DNA from: Narthecium ossifragum
Taxonomy: Eukaryota; Streptophyta; Magnoliopsida; Dioscoreales; Nartheciaceae
Assembly: GCA_963920575.1 (NCBI GenBank)
Contig: OY986965.1
Location: forward strand, 2,293,072-2,357,071
Direction of reading: 5' to 3'
Length of the DNA: 64,000 bases
The translations under genes were made by a program, and so were the position numbers. Shown here piece by piece: positions 22,529 to 35,724 of this stretch; positions within the stretch are counted from its first letter, which is position 1, and each line of letters starts with the position of its first letter. Under the pieces are notes generated by a model. It ran no database searches, had not been told where the DNA came from, and saw nothing but the letters and a program-made list of their open reading frames with translations.

Positions 22529-25500
22529 ATGGAGGAACACGCGAGGCAGGAGGTCGCCATGCATCCCGTAGTTGATGGCGATGAGAACGACGACTGGAGC
22601 AAAGAGGACGGTACTTCCATGGAGGACGACTACCCCGCCACCGCTGTCGCCTCCTCCGCTGAGGGTGACGACGAAATCCTAGACCCTCCTCCCTCCGACG
22701 GTATGGTTTAGAATCCGGATCCTGATCCTGATCCGAACCCTAATTCTCGATCTTTTTTATTTCCATCTCGAAGAAATGCAAAAAATTGTTTCTTTTTGTA
22801 TGCCGGATGGGATTTGGTTGGCGTTGTCTACTAATTTAGTCTTATGGAGCTTTTAGATGGAAGTACTAGTTGTTCCACGATTTACTATTTTTGAGTTGTT
22901 TTCTTAAGTTTCTCGCCAATGACTAGCTTGCTCCAATTCAAGACTCCTGTTTGATTCTTTTAGACCGAATCTCCATGAAGCTGTTGAAAGGGGTGCCCTT
23001 TCATCGATTAAATTTCAAGGAGGGATGTATTATTGATAGTAAAGAGTGGATTGAAGAAACTTTTAGTATGAAACTGGATCTAGTAGGGGCATGTGTGGTT
23101 TTCTGATCTGATATTTCTAGGTATATTATGGTTGTTGCCTATTAGTTCATTAGGTGATGTACTTGAGTTTTATGCTGGATCAATTTAAAGTATGAATGAT
23201 TTGAACAGTATCTCTTGATTTGTCTTTTCAATATTACCTCTTGATTTATGTTGTTGACATTGGTAACATCTATTGTATGACCTGAAATATCCAATGAGTA
23301 TCTGGTCTGGCTTCTTAGGGAAGTTACCATATTAAGGCTGGTCTACAACGTGCTTCCATCATCTCTTATGAGAGATGGCTTTGACCTTGTAGATTTTTGC
23401 TGCCATAGCAGTCCGATAGCTTATGTTGTACTTTTGTGTTCTTTGTTTCAGAGGTGGAGGAAGAAGTGACTACAGGTCTTCAGTCACTGCACTTGGAACC
23501 AACAGGTAGGTCCTTGCTAGCTAATAAGAACCTGACATATTTAGTGGTTGTTATGTTCAACCATAGGGCTCATTTAGTTCAGTTGTTGCTTAGCACCATG
23601 TTCCTTCCTTTTGTTTCTTTGTGTTCCATTAACTTTTTTCGGCCGACTAATCCCTTTACTTGCAAAATGTTTCAGAGAAACATAAAGAGACCACCACACC
23701 TGAAGAAGTTAAAAATGTGGAAGAGGAGCAAGAAGACGCAAAGCGGCACTTGAATGTTGTTTTCATAGGCCATGTTGGTAAGTTAACCCTACTATTGTCA
23801 CCAAACAAGATTTTTTTGAAATTTACAATGCATGTATTATATAAGCTTTGAGACTTTGTTAAATTTTTGTGGTCGTTCTAGCTTTTCTTCATTTAGCTTA
23901 GCTGTATGAGTGGTCTCTCAGTCTTTCTCAATCTTTCACTATCTTGAAATACCACTATTATGACTCTTAAGTTGCATCCTTTAGATGATTTTCTTGTTCT
24001 CTGGTGTACTTTTAAATGTCTAGTTACTTATGTTCTTTAAGAAAAGACCAATATCCTGAACGTTCCAGTTATATATGTCGACTGTGTTGAATCAGTTTAG
24101 GAATATGGTGTAATCATCTTGAACGTCTTTTCTTGCTACGGTTGCCTAGCGCTATCAGTTTTTATGATAAACTCTAACAAAGAGCCTGGCAAATCACCTC
24201 TTGGATTATGTTTTATAGTTTGTGTTACCTTGTTTCTGATATATTTCTATTCAAGAGATCTTTCAAGTGTTGGTTAGCAATCTGAATCAATTGAAGTAGC
24301 CATCCTCGTAACAAGGAAATAGATGCACAATTTTTGTGATGGTTACAGAAGAATGATCCAAAAGATACGGTAGATTGAGGACATGAAAGTTAGATGCAGA
24401 GCCGGAGAATAAATTTCATTACTAATTCCTGTTTAATTGTTTTGCTCCTCTATCTTATCACTGACTTTGAGCAAGAGCCATCGTAGCTGCTGAAGGCACT
24501 ATATCGTAATTTAGCTGGTGAATCCACTTTGTTGGCTGCCACAATAGTGAGACAGCTAATGCTTTTTAAGTAAGTGCAGTAGCTTGCTGACATTCCCTGC
24601 TAATGACATGATCTATGCATAAATGTAGTTAGGGGCAGTGAACTTATAACTGCTAACAGTAGAAAACCAGACCATATACCTTTGGAATAGGTCAAAATCT
24701 ATTGACAGAACAGATGGAAACAATGATCCAATAATTGCTTACAATAGAAACAATTCTACAGAATGTCGCCTCAACACATCAGCAGAAATTAGTGTCTGGA
24801 CTTTGTGGTCACTTTGGATGACTTATCTCGCATCTGATGCAGTTTGTTGCTTGGCACAAAAGCCTCATTTTTGTTATTTGATGTGATTGACAACTTGTGT
24901 ATTGCTAGTTCATCAACATATCATTGCCCTTTGATGTATAAAGAAAAAACATATATTTTCCCTTTGTTTTTTGATGATGGCATATGAAGACATTGACACA
25001 GTTTCTGCTGCATATTCACAAAAACAGATGCTGGCAAGTCAACAACTGGTGGGCAGATATTGTTCCTTAGTGGCCAAGTCGACGATCGGACAATTCAGAA
25101 GTATGAGAAGGAAGCCAAGGATAAAAGTCGAGACAGCTGGTATCCACTAGCTGTGATGTTAATTTTTAAACCACTGATTATGCAACACTGCTTCTTCTTT
25201 TTTGTCTCTTTTGCTTTTTCGGTGCCTTATGATTTTTGAGCTGCTTGATCTAGTGCTGATTATCCACTGGAGCTTTCACTTAATGATTTAATATCCTTTT
25301 GGAAAGAGATGTTAGATAAGCTTCAGAGATATTCTTTGCAACAAGCACCGATAAATAACTTCTGAGAATGACATAAGCGACTTATATCTTCCTCGCTGCT
25401 AAGCGAACATAGCTGCATTGTGCTAAGTTTTACTTATTTTAGAGTTAGTTTTATGTAACTAATTACACGAAGAAAAGTGCCTGCTTATGTGTAGGCTATT

Positions 25501-28500
25501 ATCATCTGTTTGAAATAGCTTTGTCATCCTAAATTATTTTAACATAATTAACAAGTTTACTGTCTCTTAGCGTGCATGTTTTTGTATGTATCATTGTACA
25601 GTCGTTGATATTTGCAAGCTTATTGAATCATCTTAACAAAATGCTAGGATTTGTGGAGTCCTATTGTAATTTATGTGTATTTCACATGTCTGTGACCCAT
25701 TGAACTTGAGGTTTGCATGTAGCGACTGAACTGCGAACTGTGGAAATCGGATGGCTCGAGTAAGTTGGCATATTATTCGATATAGGTCTAGACTCTTATT
25801 TATATTAGTGCATGATCCAATTGTCAATTGGAATATGGTTTCTGTACCTAGCCAAAGATAAAATCCATGCACGGAGTGTTACATGTTATGAAAAGAGCAT
25901 ATATGTTCCAAAGGGACTATGCTGCTTTAATATTTTGGACGGCTAATTTGCATCTGCAAGTGTCAAGTATCTGAATATCTCGTCAGTCGTTTTATTTTGA
26001 TTTAATTTCTAGAACTTTAGTCCTCTTGTATTTTCAGTATTTCTTGTTTATGCATAGGATATATCTAACTTACATTTCCTACTCCATAAAAATCTGCAGT
26101 GGTGAAACTGAATTTAGAATTGAATGAATCTGCATTGGTATTTACCTGTCACTTATTCATTATCTTAGGTACATGGCCTATATTATGGACACAAATGAGG
26201 AAGAACGAGTGAAGGTTTGTTGTACATCTGTCTACTTATACTTTCTGCATTTTACATTTGGAGAATTTCACTTAGTTATTTTGTCGTGTTTTTGTGCTTG
26301 AGCTGAATTTTTGTGTGCCTGGCTCTATTCGCTTCAGACGGCTTACAAGTAGGAAATGGTCTATTTAGACACACTTGAATCGGGTGTGAGTATACCATCA
26401 CAAGTTTGTGTGGCTAGGGATGATCAGACTGTTGACTTTTAAATCGTTTTCAAATTGATTCTTTAGTGATGTATCATGTACGGTTGCTTCATTTACAAAT
26501 CTCTATGTTATCTTGTGCAGGGGAAGACAGTGGAGGTTGGCAGAGCTCATTTTGAGACACAAACTACCAGATTCACAATTTTGGATGCACCGGTAGAATT
26601 TTTGCTATCTCTATTATTTGTTTGTTGTTTTTATAAGTGGTTTTTGTTACTAATTTACTAGGGGCATCCGGCGTTGAACTTCATTGGTATGTCGTATACC
26701 GGAATATGTCATTGTGTTTGATCTCTCATAATCATCGTGATTTACTGAAGCTAACGGCTTGAATTTCAACCAATCATGAATGGCTTCAGGAAATTAAGTG
26801 ATCCTCTGAAATGACTAATAGGTTAGCTATGGTTACCTAGGTTTTCTTAGCCAACATGGTGCCTTGTGCTTAAATTGATCATCAATATCTCATGGGCTGT
26901 ATATTTTCTTGAGATACATTTACATGAGATGTTCCTTTTTCATCCCAGGATATGTGTTAATGAATTCTGAAGCCTATTTACTGCTCTCATTATTTAGTTC
27001 GAATATTTATGTGTTCTTCCTTATTAAAGCCTACAATTACTCTTTCCTGCAGGGCCACAAGAGTTATGTGCCAAATATGATAAGTGGTGCGTCTCAGGCC
27101 GACATAGGAGTTCTTGTAAGCTTATGCTTGTCACTCTTCATTCAGTAAATCTGTCTTTATGCAAATGTGTTATCTAATTTTGGAATCATTTTATATTAAG
27201 GTAATATCTGCTCGCAAGGGTGAGTTTGAAACTGGTTTTGAAAAAGGAGGACAGACTCGTGAGCATGTCCAACTTGCAAAAACGTTGGGTGTTTCCAAAT
27301 TGGTAGTTGTTGTCAACAAAATGGACGATCCTACTGTTAACTGGTCTAAAGAAAGGTGCCTTACCTGTCTTATGACATTTCTTGCACCTAGATAGGTTTT
27401 AACATGCTGTGTGTTTGCAAACATCTTTGCAGTTGATTAATAGTACTTGTAATTGCCGCTTTCAGATATGATGAAATTGAATCGAAGATGATACCCTTCT
27501 TAAGGTCATCTGGGTACAATGTGAAGAAAGGTAAGAGTAGAGCACTGGAAATTAACTTCAATCAGACATTTGGATCACAAAATTTCACTCTTTTGAATGC
27601 ATTGATTTTTGCTGATTCAAACTGCTGTTGTTGATTTGGAAGTGAGAGAAAGTGGTGAAGAGCTTTCCTCAGAGAACAAATGATGCAGTAACTCTAGGAG
27701 CAATAAGGGATAAAAATGGTTGGATAAGAACCTGGTCTTTCTTGTCTAGCTGGTTGATCCATAGCTTAGCTTGACCGAGTTTGACATTAATTTGATGGAG
27801 AGGTCATTTGGTTTTGGTTTTCTTGACCCCACTTCCACGGATATCTTCAAAATTGACGTTCCCAGTTGTTTTTAGCACATTAGTAGCATTTAAAATTTAG
27901 AGTAAGATGGTCTTTTGGTGCTACGACAACTTATTTGCTTCTTTTCCTTTTCTTCTTTTTGTTCCTGAAGCTGATGCTCAGATACGAACTGCAAAGCCAT
28001 GAAGATTGGAATTGCTTCTTATGTGAATTTACTGGCTGTCACGGTCATTCTCTCCTATGATCTAGTCTACCATATACTAGATGTCAATGTTTAATCATCG
28101 TCATGTATATGCACACCGCATGTGTGATCTAGTTGAGTAGTCACTTGGACAAATGGCCTTGGGTAGAGATTCAACCTCACATCTTGGGTGGTCTGTTATT
28201 TTATTATCGACAATCTCATTATATGCTTTGATAGTACTCTATCATGGAATAAATATTCTCGACTCTAATGGCTTGAACAACCTATGTACAGATGAGTCAT
28301 TGTATACTGTTGGTTTAATGTAGTTTCTGTTATACTGTTGGTTAAATGTAGTTTCTGTGCCCAGTTATATTTACATTGAAATTTGTTGTTTCCTCTCGGT
28401 ATCTTGTTAGGATAAAATAATGAAATTGATGAAGCAATCTTACCTGTTACATGTGCGCATATTTGTAAGTATTTATGTATCTGTTGCATTGGATTGCATT

Positions 28501-30577
28501 GATCATGTACTCACGCTCACCCAGGCTATCGTACTTTTATTTGCAAGTGAATGTCGAATTATTTCCTACATATATTTATTGGTGTCCAATCATTTTGCCC
28601 CACTTTCCAGATGTTGTGTTCCTTCCTATTTCTGGTTTGGTGGGATCCAACATCCAGACTAGAGTGGAGAAAAATGTTTGTGGATGGTGGAGTGGTCCTT
28701 ATCTTTTTGAAGTCTTGGATTCCATAGAAGTTCCTCTCCGGGACCCTCAAGGCCCTGTTAGGTATGTTTGTTTTATCTATTTCATCTTTATCATCTTGAA
28801 ACTTCATCTGTCTAGCAACTTATGCGATCCTGTTTGTTTTTTCATATTTGAGAACTTTCAACTTTCAAGACAATTGAGCTATTTTCCATATCAAATCATC
28901 CCAAATCATTTTGATGCATCATTTTCTTTTGTTAATTTGAGCATGTTGCAATTTTAGGATGCCAATTATTGATAAATACAAGGATATGGGGACGGTTGTG
29001 ATGGGAAAAATAGAGTCTGGAACTCTTCATGAAGGTGATAGTTTAGTGGTCATGCCTAATAAAGTACGTCTTCTCTCCTCTCTCTACCATACTGCCTAAT
29101 GACTATTTGGACACAAATCATGTTCAAGGGAGTTATATATGTTCCTGATTTTTTGTTTACCTTCCAATTTACAGGTCAATGTGAAAGTGTTGGGTATATA
29201 TTGTGATGAAAATAAAGTGAGACGCGCTGGGCCTGGTGAAAATGTCCGAGTAAAATTGGCAGGCATAGAAGAAGATGACATACTATCTGGTTTTGTTCTT
29301 GCAAGTCTTGGTATGTTTATACACAAGCTTGACATGAGTAAAGTACGATTGATTTTTTCCCCTGCTTTGAAGAACATTGATTGTTATTCAATCATCAGAT
29401 TTGGGTAGAAAAAATGCGAAGATTGCCATGAACATGCATGTGTATGCGAGTGTACACACACAAACATGGGTGCGTGTGTCTGCGTGTGTGATTTCGTACA
29501 CAAGGAAATTGACCTATTCCCTTCCACTTTTTCCACCATTGGACATGCCTTGAGATTAGTAGTATTTACATAGCTTAGCACATCGATCTCTCAAAACAAT
29601 TCTTTAAGACTTTTAAGTCACCTGATCCATTCCTGTAATATCCCCCTCCCTCCCTCCCTCGCTCTTGCTCTCGCTCTCTCGCTCCCTGTACACCTATGCA
29701 TGTATGCATGGATCTAGTAGGTATGCATGTATGCATGGATCTAGTAGGTATGCATGTATCATTCTTCTAGATTTTTGGATAAGATGGAAGCTTCAGATGA
29801 ATTACAAGCCTGTAATATGAAATTGAATTGATCTTATCTTACGCGAGCTAAGCTCAGATTTCCTTGTGCAGCAAATCCAACAGGCGCTGTTTTTGAATTT
29901 AATGCTCAGTTACAGATTCTGGAGTTGCTCGACAATAGTGTAAGTGCTCTTTCAGGAATAGATGTGCTACTCTTCTTGGACTATTTTCTACCCTGTTTGG
30001 CTTAATCCTATCTTCTATGATATTTTTCCAGTCATATGAATCTTTTGACTGTATCAGGCACTTTTTACTGCTGGGTACAAGGCAGTTCTGCACATTCATG
30101 CCATCGTCGAGGAGTGTGAGATTGTTGAGCTTTTAGAAGAAATAGATATGAAGAAAAAGAAGGATGCTGATCCAAAGAAAAAGAAGTCGAAGAGGAAACC
30201 TCTATTTGTAAAGAGTGGTGCTGTTGTTGTTTGCCGCATCCAGGTTTGGCCTTTGCCCTTCGCTTAAATACTTATTTTGACGACGACAAAGCGATATCTT
30301 CTTGTTGCTTAAACTGAAATGTTTGTGCGTTCCAGGTGAACAACTTAATATGCATCGAGAACTTTTCTGATTTTCCACAGCTTGGAAGGTTTACCCTGCG
30401 CACCGAAGGTAATGAGAGATTCCTTATTCCTCAACCGTATATGATGTGTGGCACTAGTGCCCTAAAAGAGAACGTTAACTTGGGTAATTTCTTATAGGAA
30501 AAACGATTGCTGTGGGGAAGGTTGTCGAGGTTCCACCTGCAGGATGCGCAAGTTTTTCTTCAACAGTTTTGCCATAG
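22529..30577 (+). CDS. eRF3: Eukaryotic peptide chain release factor GTP-binding subunit eRF3
   Basis: Sixteen exons give 546 codons: 22529-22700, 23452-23505, 23676-23777, 25028-25139, 26169-26214, 26521-26592, 27053-27115, 27201-27355, 27466-27530, 28611-28761, 28958-29063, 29175-29310, 29872-29939, 30058-30243, 30336-30408, 30498-30577. An acidic N-terminal region of about 105 residues precedes the GTPase domain. G-motifs: G1 GHVDAGKST, G3 DAPGHKSY, G4 NKMD. Domain II ([20 protein letters not shown]) and domain III ([37 protein letters not shown]) follow, as in eEF1A. eRF3 partners eRF1 and uses GTP hydrolysis to drive stop-codon termination in the cytosol. The length equals plant eRF3 (about 530-550 aa). 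I see no PAM2 poly-A-binding-protein motif in the N-terminus. Start chosen as the first ATG (MEEHARQEV), just downstream of a TATA/telo-box. Confidence 0.95.
29641..29760. repeat. Microsatellite and 27-bp tandem repeat in eRF3 intron 12
   Basis: A CT-rich run (29641-29687) is followed by 2.4 copies of a 27-base unit (29695-29721, 29722-29748, 29749-29759) built around 'tatgcatgtatgcatgg'. The copies are essentially identical. The region is intronic and non-coding. Confidence 0.85.
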
Positions 30578-31474
30578 ATGGTATTTCAACTTTTTTTTGT
30601 CTTTTATTTAGCTGGTCAATATTTACTTCTCACTCACTCCATATATTTCTCAGCCATTTATATTGTGACATGTCTGCGACTGTTCTGTGTTCATTCAATA
30701 TCTTTACTAGTTTTATTTAAAAGTTTCCAAGCAACGAAAGCATCTATAGGTTTCCAATACAGTTGACGCTTAAGCTCGAATTGGAATGATTGGCAGGGAT
30801 GTGAAGAATTTTCTTGTTCGAAGACTTGCATCTCAAGAGCTGCATTTCTAATAGATTAGACATGTCCAGCAGCTTTGAGGGATAAGCAGAAAATACGAAG
30901 CTAGCGAGACGGGGCCGGGATGAGTTTTAGAAAAAATGACCAGTTACTGTTTCTTGTGTTGTGTTTCCGTGCTCTATTTTTGGTGTGATATTTAAGTCTG
31001 CAGGAGCTGTATTAAAATTGTGTTGCAGGCACTAAATTATTTTGTGGCACCAGTTTCACCCGATTTATTTTGTTGTGAATCTGTACTATTTTTACTGGGA
31101 AATACCGAGAATAAACATTAGTGATATATACGGCTTTAACATCTTCAGCTAAAACTACTGGGACTACATTGCATGAATGGCATCACTAAGGGCGTGATTT
31201 GAGTGTGTGCTCGTCACTTACATGTTCTCTGTTCTGTGATCATGATCTATTGATCTGGCCATTAAAGAAAGTTCTTATGCTAATTACAAGCACATTAATT
31301 GGAAGCGTGAAAGGTGATGTTATACTTTATTTCATGGGAGACTTGGAAGGAAAACAGGAAAGAAACAAGCTTTGCATAATTAAGAACAGATTCTAATGCT
31401 AATGATGAGTTAAACATCCCATATGGGCTTCTCCATTGGCAGCTGAAATGGGCGCAAAGCATGCACCCTTTGCC
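30578..31474. other. eRF3 3' flank / intergenic
   Basis: Probably 3' UTR of eRF3 for the first few hundred bases, then spacer before the convergent IDD gene. No coding sequence or RNA gene recognised. The region is AT-rich with no repeat I can name. Confidence 0.5.
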
Positions 31475-31816
31475 TTAAACTCCACGCCTCCCTTCCTGCC
31501 GCTGCTGCTCAAGCGTGCTCACCGATGATCTCGCGCCGCCCACACCCAAGAAGTCCAGGGTCATCATGTCTCCACCGCCGCTGCCTCCTATCCTCCTGGT
31601 AGCCATCCTTCCTCCGGCCGGCACCCGCCCATGCATCGAAATGTTCGTAGTATTACTCTTGTGCAAGACACCCTTGATGTAGGCATCGCTGTGATCTCCG
31701 CCATGGGAGATTAATCCGGCTGGCATTCCATGTGGTGCATCGAAGGATTAGTTACAGAAGACTCCGGCATCCATCCCCACCAGCTCAGAGTGGTCTCCCT
31801 GGGGATAGTGCAGCTG
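31475..31816 (-). pseudogene. In-frame continuation of the IDD gene beyond two stop codons
   Basis: Directly downstream of the stop at 31817-31819, in the same frame, the sequence continues through one more stop (TAA, about 31753). It then reads MPAGLISHGGDHSDAYIKGV (from 31726) to MMTLDFLGVGGAR and ends at 31475. T(R/L)DFLGVGG is the conserved C-terminal motif of IDD proteins. It would normally be part of the protein. Either two nonsense mutations have cut it off or an unrecognised splice joins it. I found no good GT donor before the first stop. Confidence 0.6.
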
Positions 31817-33553
31817 CTAATAGAGGCCGGAGGAGTAGGACTGCATGCTGGAGTCCTGGTCCGGGCCGGCCATGCCCGAGACGAACCCACGCTGCATCAT
31901 GGAGGAGTTGATGCTGCCGCTGGCTATCGCGCCCGTCCGGGCCGCCTTCTGGAGCAGTGCGGTCGCCGACATGTGGGCCGGCGAACCACCGGCCGCTGTT
32001 CCACCGATCATGGCGCCACCACCGGTTATTGTTCCATCGAAGGTTGAGTTGTTGCTCCGGCCGAGCTGGAGGGTTGAGATATTGCTCCTCGGACAAAAGA
32101 GAGCACCAGCGGTGCTCGAGAACATGCCGCCGGCCATTCCTGGGGACTTGAGTGGCATAAACGGCATCAGCTCATCGTGGAGAGCTTCTAGAGAGTTCTT
32201 AACGTGGTGGCCGAACTCCGGCATGCCCAGCGATGAAGGGGTGTCGCCGCCGGTGACCGGGGTCATTAGCTCGTAGACTTGTTGGAGGTTTGGTTTGTTG
32301 TTAACTTGTTCGGCTAAAGCGTCGCAGAAGGCTCTGTGGGTGATGAAGCTATCCCTCCTGTTAAATGAAAAGAGCTCATTCTCGTTAATATGTGCTGTTC
32401 TAAAGGTCAGGATGGAGTTTGGAGGAGAAGCGCGGATCTCAAAGTATTGAGCGGTGGATTCTAAGAGGAGGGGATTTTGATTTGATAGTAGTGGATGATA
32501 ATGATTAAGGGAAGGAGATGAAGAACCTGGAGAAGATGGTGCCGCAGTCACACTTATACTCTTTAGTTCCACAAGTCTTGGAATGAGCCTTCCAATCCGA
32601 CTGGACCGCATACTTCTTGGAGCACTTGTCACACTTCCACTTCTTCTGCCCATGCTTCCTGCAAAAGTGCTTCTTGATTCCGGTGAGGTCGCCGAGGGCC
32701 CGGCTGGGGCTGTGGTGGACGCAGGTCTTCTCCGGGCAGACGTAGACGCGCTTCCGGATATCGGTGCTCTCCCGCTGCCGGAGCTTCCAGGGGAGGTTGT
32801 GGCCTCGCCGGTGCAGCTGCAGGTTCTGGTCCCTCTGAAAGCCCTTGTTGCAGATCTCGCAGACGAACCGGTTCGTCGCCGTGAGTGTCGTCGGCGAGAG
32901 AGCTATGATCTCCGCCGCTGGATCTGTGTGAATTTTTGATGAATTAGCATGCATGTATATATGAGTTTCATTCTTGATCAGAAATAGATATATAGTTACT
33001 TTTAAGTTTAATTAAGTTCATAATCATTTTTTCCAACCCTTATGGCCTTATGGGCTACTTAATTGGCATGAATATCTTAAAGCAAGAAGCATCAACTACT
33101 CGATCTCTTAATTAATTGTTTATATATGTTTCAACTAATTACACCTGTCGTAAATTATAGCAATTGCTAACCAATGATTAATTGGACATCTAACCAGTCA
33201 ATAATTTTTTTTTAAAAACCCCACTAATCTCCAACTCAATCTATTCTATCAAAGAACAACCAAAACAAAGGAAAGAAAAAAAAACCAAACAAAAGAAAGA
33301 TGGAACTCTCCTGGTTCCAACATGAAAAAAAAACCATGAAACCACAATATATATATGCTAATTCCAATTAGTTTCTCTTCATTAGTTTGGTTTCATCGGA
33401 TCGGAAGAGGTTGGAGGATTTACCGGGCGTTCCGGGGAGACTCCGCTTCTTCTTAGCAGCAGGCGGCGGCGGAGGTGGCTGCTGAGATGCATGAAGCAGG
33501 TGGTCATCATCCCCAGAGGAGAAGCTGCCACCACGTTTACTTATGTTTGGCAT
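31817..33553 (-). CDS. INDETERMINATE-domain (IDD/BIRD) C2H2 zinc-finger transcription factor
   Basis: Three exons, 33424-33553, 32527-32923 and 31817-32357, give 355 codons. After a short N-terminus and the basic stretch [11 protein letters not shown] comes the INDETERMINATE domain: [35 protein letters not shown], then [20 protein letters not shown] and [20 protein letters not shown], ending [18 protein letters not shown]. This gives two C2H2 and two C2HC fingers. Then [16 protein letters not shown] and a low-complexity C-terminus. These are nuclear DNA-binding regulators that often act with DELLA and SCR/SHR proteins (family knowledge). Start chosen at MPNISKRG. The frame stops at 31817, but the same frame continues after two stops to a conserved C-terminal motif (see the next feature), so the C-terminus may be truncated. 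Confidence 0.9.
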
Positions 33554-33564
33554 TGGTAGCAAAG

Positions 33565-33566
<2 letters not shown>

Positions 33567-33612
<46 letters not shown>
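33567..33612. repeat. (CT)23 microsatellite in the IDD 5' leader
   Basis: Forty-six bases of pure CT, read as GA on the coding strand, end about 14 bases upstream of the IDD start codon. GA repeats in plant leaders bind BPC/GAGA-binding factors (family knowledge). A function here is inferred. Confidence 0.85.
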
Positions 33613-33615
<3 letters not shown>

Positions 33616-33676
33616 GTGAATTAATGAGGATGAGTAAGTGAGGCTTGGGGGTGATTGTCTGGTTTCTTATATGCAT

Positions 33677-34760
33677 GCTAGTACAGGAGGGTATACATGG
33701 AAAAAATTAAAGAATGAGTATTAAAATGATATATATATATATATATATTATAATATAATATAATTTGGTATCTTTATTTTCCTTGAAGTCTTTAGTATCA
33801 AGTGGGTATTGGCCGGGATCAAAGGAAGAGGAGGGAAAGCGGTGAGTCCTTCATTCATTTCTTTAATTATTAAATGCTTAATTAATACGCAGAGAATATA
33901 ATATATATACGGATACTATTTCTATATTCTTTTAAGAGGGGGACTGGTTGACCTTGGTCTCTCTTGCATTATTGGGTATAGCTCGGACTCGTTTCCTTTC
34001 TTCCTTTCATGCTATCTATTATATAATATCGATTTTTATGAATCACCTATTTATTTTCTCATACGTGACAAGTGACTCATAAAAAGAGCATAAGGAGGTA
34101 CACGGGATAGCTGACTCATATAGAAAGGAGGAGAGAGACAACAATGAAGGTGGGTGATTAGGAAATAGTGATGGTAAGTGATTACCTGTGCAATGTGACA
34201 CAAGGCTCACCTAGCATATATATAATTTATTCATTTTTATATAAGAATGTGAATGGTTGGGTTTATTTAACTTGCTTTTATTTAATTTAGCATGTAGATA
34301 ACACTGAATGGAAGCTTATATTAGTAGTTTAATGGACTAAAAAAGAAAATTATGCGGCATCATGGAGGACCATTTTCAATGTGATTTAATATCTGAATTT
34401 ATTTTCATACATGTTATCAATTCAAGTAGGAGTTGTTCGGCAGATATCCATGTGAAGTAATATAATGATGAATAAATCTTAACAGTTATTTGGTGCTAAA
34501 GGGCAATATCGTTATTATGCTGAAGTACGAGGGCAAATTTTCTAGAGTTATATATAGTTAAATTAATTAGCGTAGACGGCGCTGGCCACTATCTGTGATT
34601 TTTTTCCTTTTTAAAAATAAAAAATACTAGCCAGTTCTAATTTCCAAATTGCCCAAAGAAGAACTAAAGAATTAATATGGAAAATGCCAAGCCAAAACAA
34701 AGGAGTGTATTCTAGCTTTTATGTAATTTCGTCAGAATGCAAGGGGCTATCTAGGAACTT
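33677..34760. other. AT-rich intergenic region upstream of IDD
   Basis: No gene recognised. It holds a TA microsatellite (about 33729-33748), likely promoter sequence of the minus-strand IDD gene, and otherwise unremarkable AT-rich DNA. Confidence 0.5.
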
Positions 34761-34764
34761 CCTA

Positions 34765-34972
34765 CTCTATGCAGACGGTCTGGACGGTTATGTTGCTACT
34801 AGATTCTGTTGTGATGATAGACAGACCAGAGTTGATGATGTTGTAAGACATTGTATGTGTAATGTTGTTGATTTTTGTTGAAAAAGAATGGTGTTTGGAC
34901 TCCTCTAGTGTCCCGTGTTTGTAATTTGCCATGGTTACTAGCCTTTTAAACTCAACTCATAAAAAAAAAATC
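34765..34972 (+). mobile_element. Poly-A-tailed retroposed fragment with target duplication
   Basis: A fragment of about 205 bases ends in a run of ten A (about 34963-34972). It is flanked by imperfect direct repeats containing GAACTTCCTA (about 34747-34764 and 34973-34990). The end 'ctagccttttaaactcaact' before the tail resembles the other LINE 3' ends in this window. No coding capacity. Confidence 0.6.
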
Positions 34973-35724
34973 CAAGAACTTCCTATGTCTTTGCAATCTT
35001 GTAGACATAATAATATATTAAGGATTAGCGTTTGAAATTTGAAGATAGTGTGATATAAGAATAACGTGTCTTAATTGGATGCTCCATAATGTTAGGGTAA
35101 TGGAAAGAAAAATAAGTATAATATAGATGCTAATTGTGAGTTTGCATGCATTCTCCACGGTGTGGTAGATACTATATATATATCTCTCTCTCTCACACAA
35201 GGACAAAGAGTGCTGCAATTAATTTCGATTGCAGTGCTTATGGTTATACTCTAACTACTCACTGCAAAATAAACAAAACCCTAGTCCTAAATTACTTAGC
35301 TCAAAATGATCTCATGGAATGCCTCAATTAACAAGTGCAGCAATATTGATGCCAATTAATCTCTCCTTTTGGAGCCATGTTAATATATGTCTTTTAGCCT
35401 TGCTAGCTAGTTAAGTAGAGTGCTACGTATATACTACATATGATTCCATGTGTTAGTTTAATGTATGTTAGTCTTAGAAGATAGCATTAATTTAGAAGAG
35501 ATGCTGTAAAGGTCCATAGCTATGAAAGCTGTCTGAGATGTCACCAAATGCCTACTTATTTAATGTAATATAAGGTTTGTTTATTATGTAGGATTAGCTT
35601 TGCCTTGTATTGCACTCCTCTACGTGCCTTTCATCGATCTCTGTAAGCTAAAATTAGATATATGCTAATTAATTACCCTAGCTAGGAGGTTCATTAACTT
35701 CAGTAGTCAACTGTGGCCAATAAA

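Noticed and set aside
31785..32939. Several frames overlapping the IDD exons on either strand
   Set aside because: They are shadows of the IDD coding exons, which carry the zinc-finger motifs.
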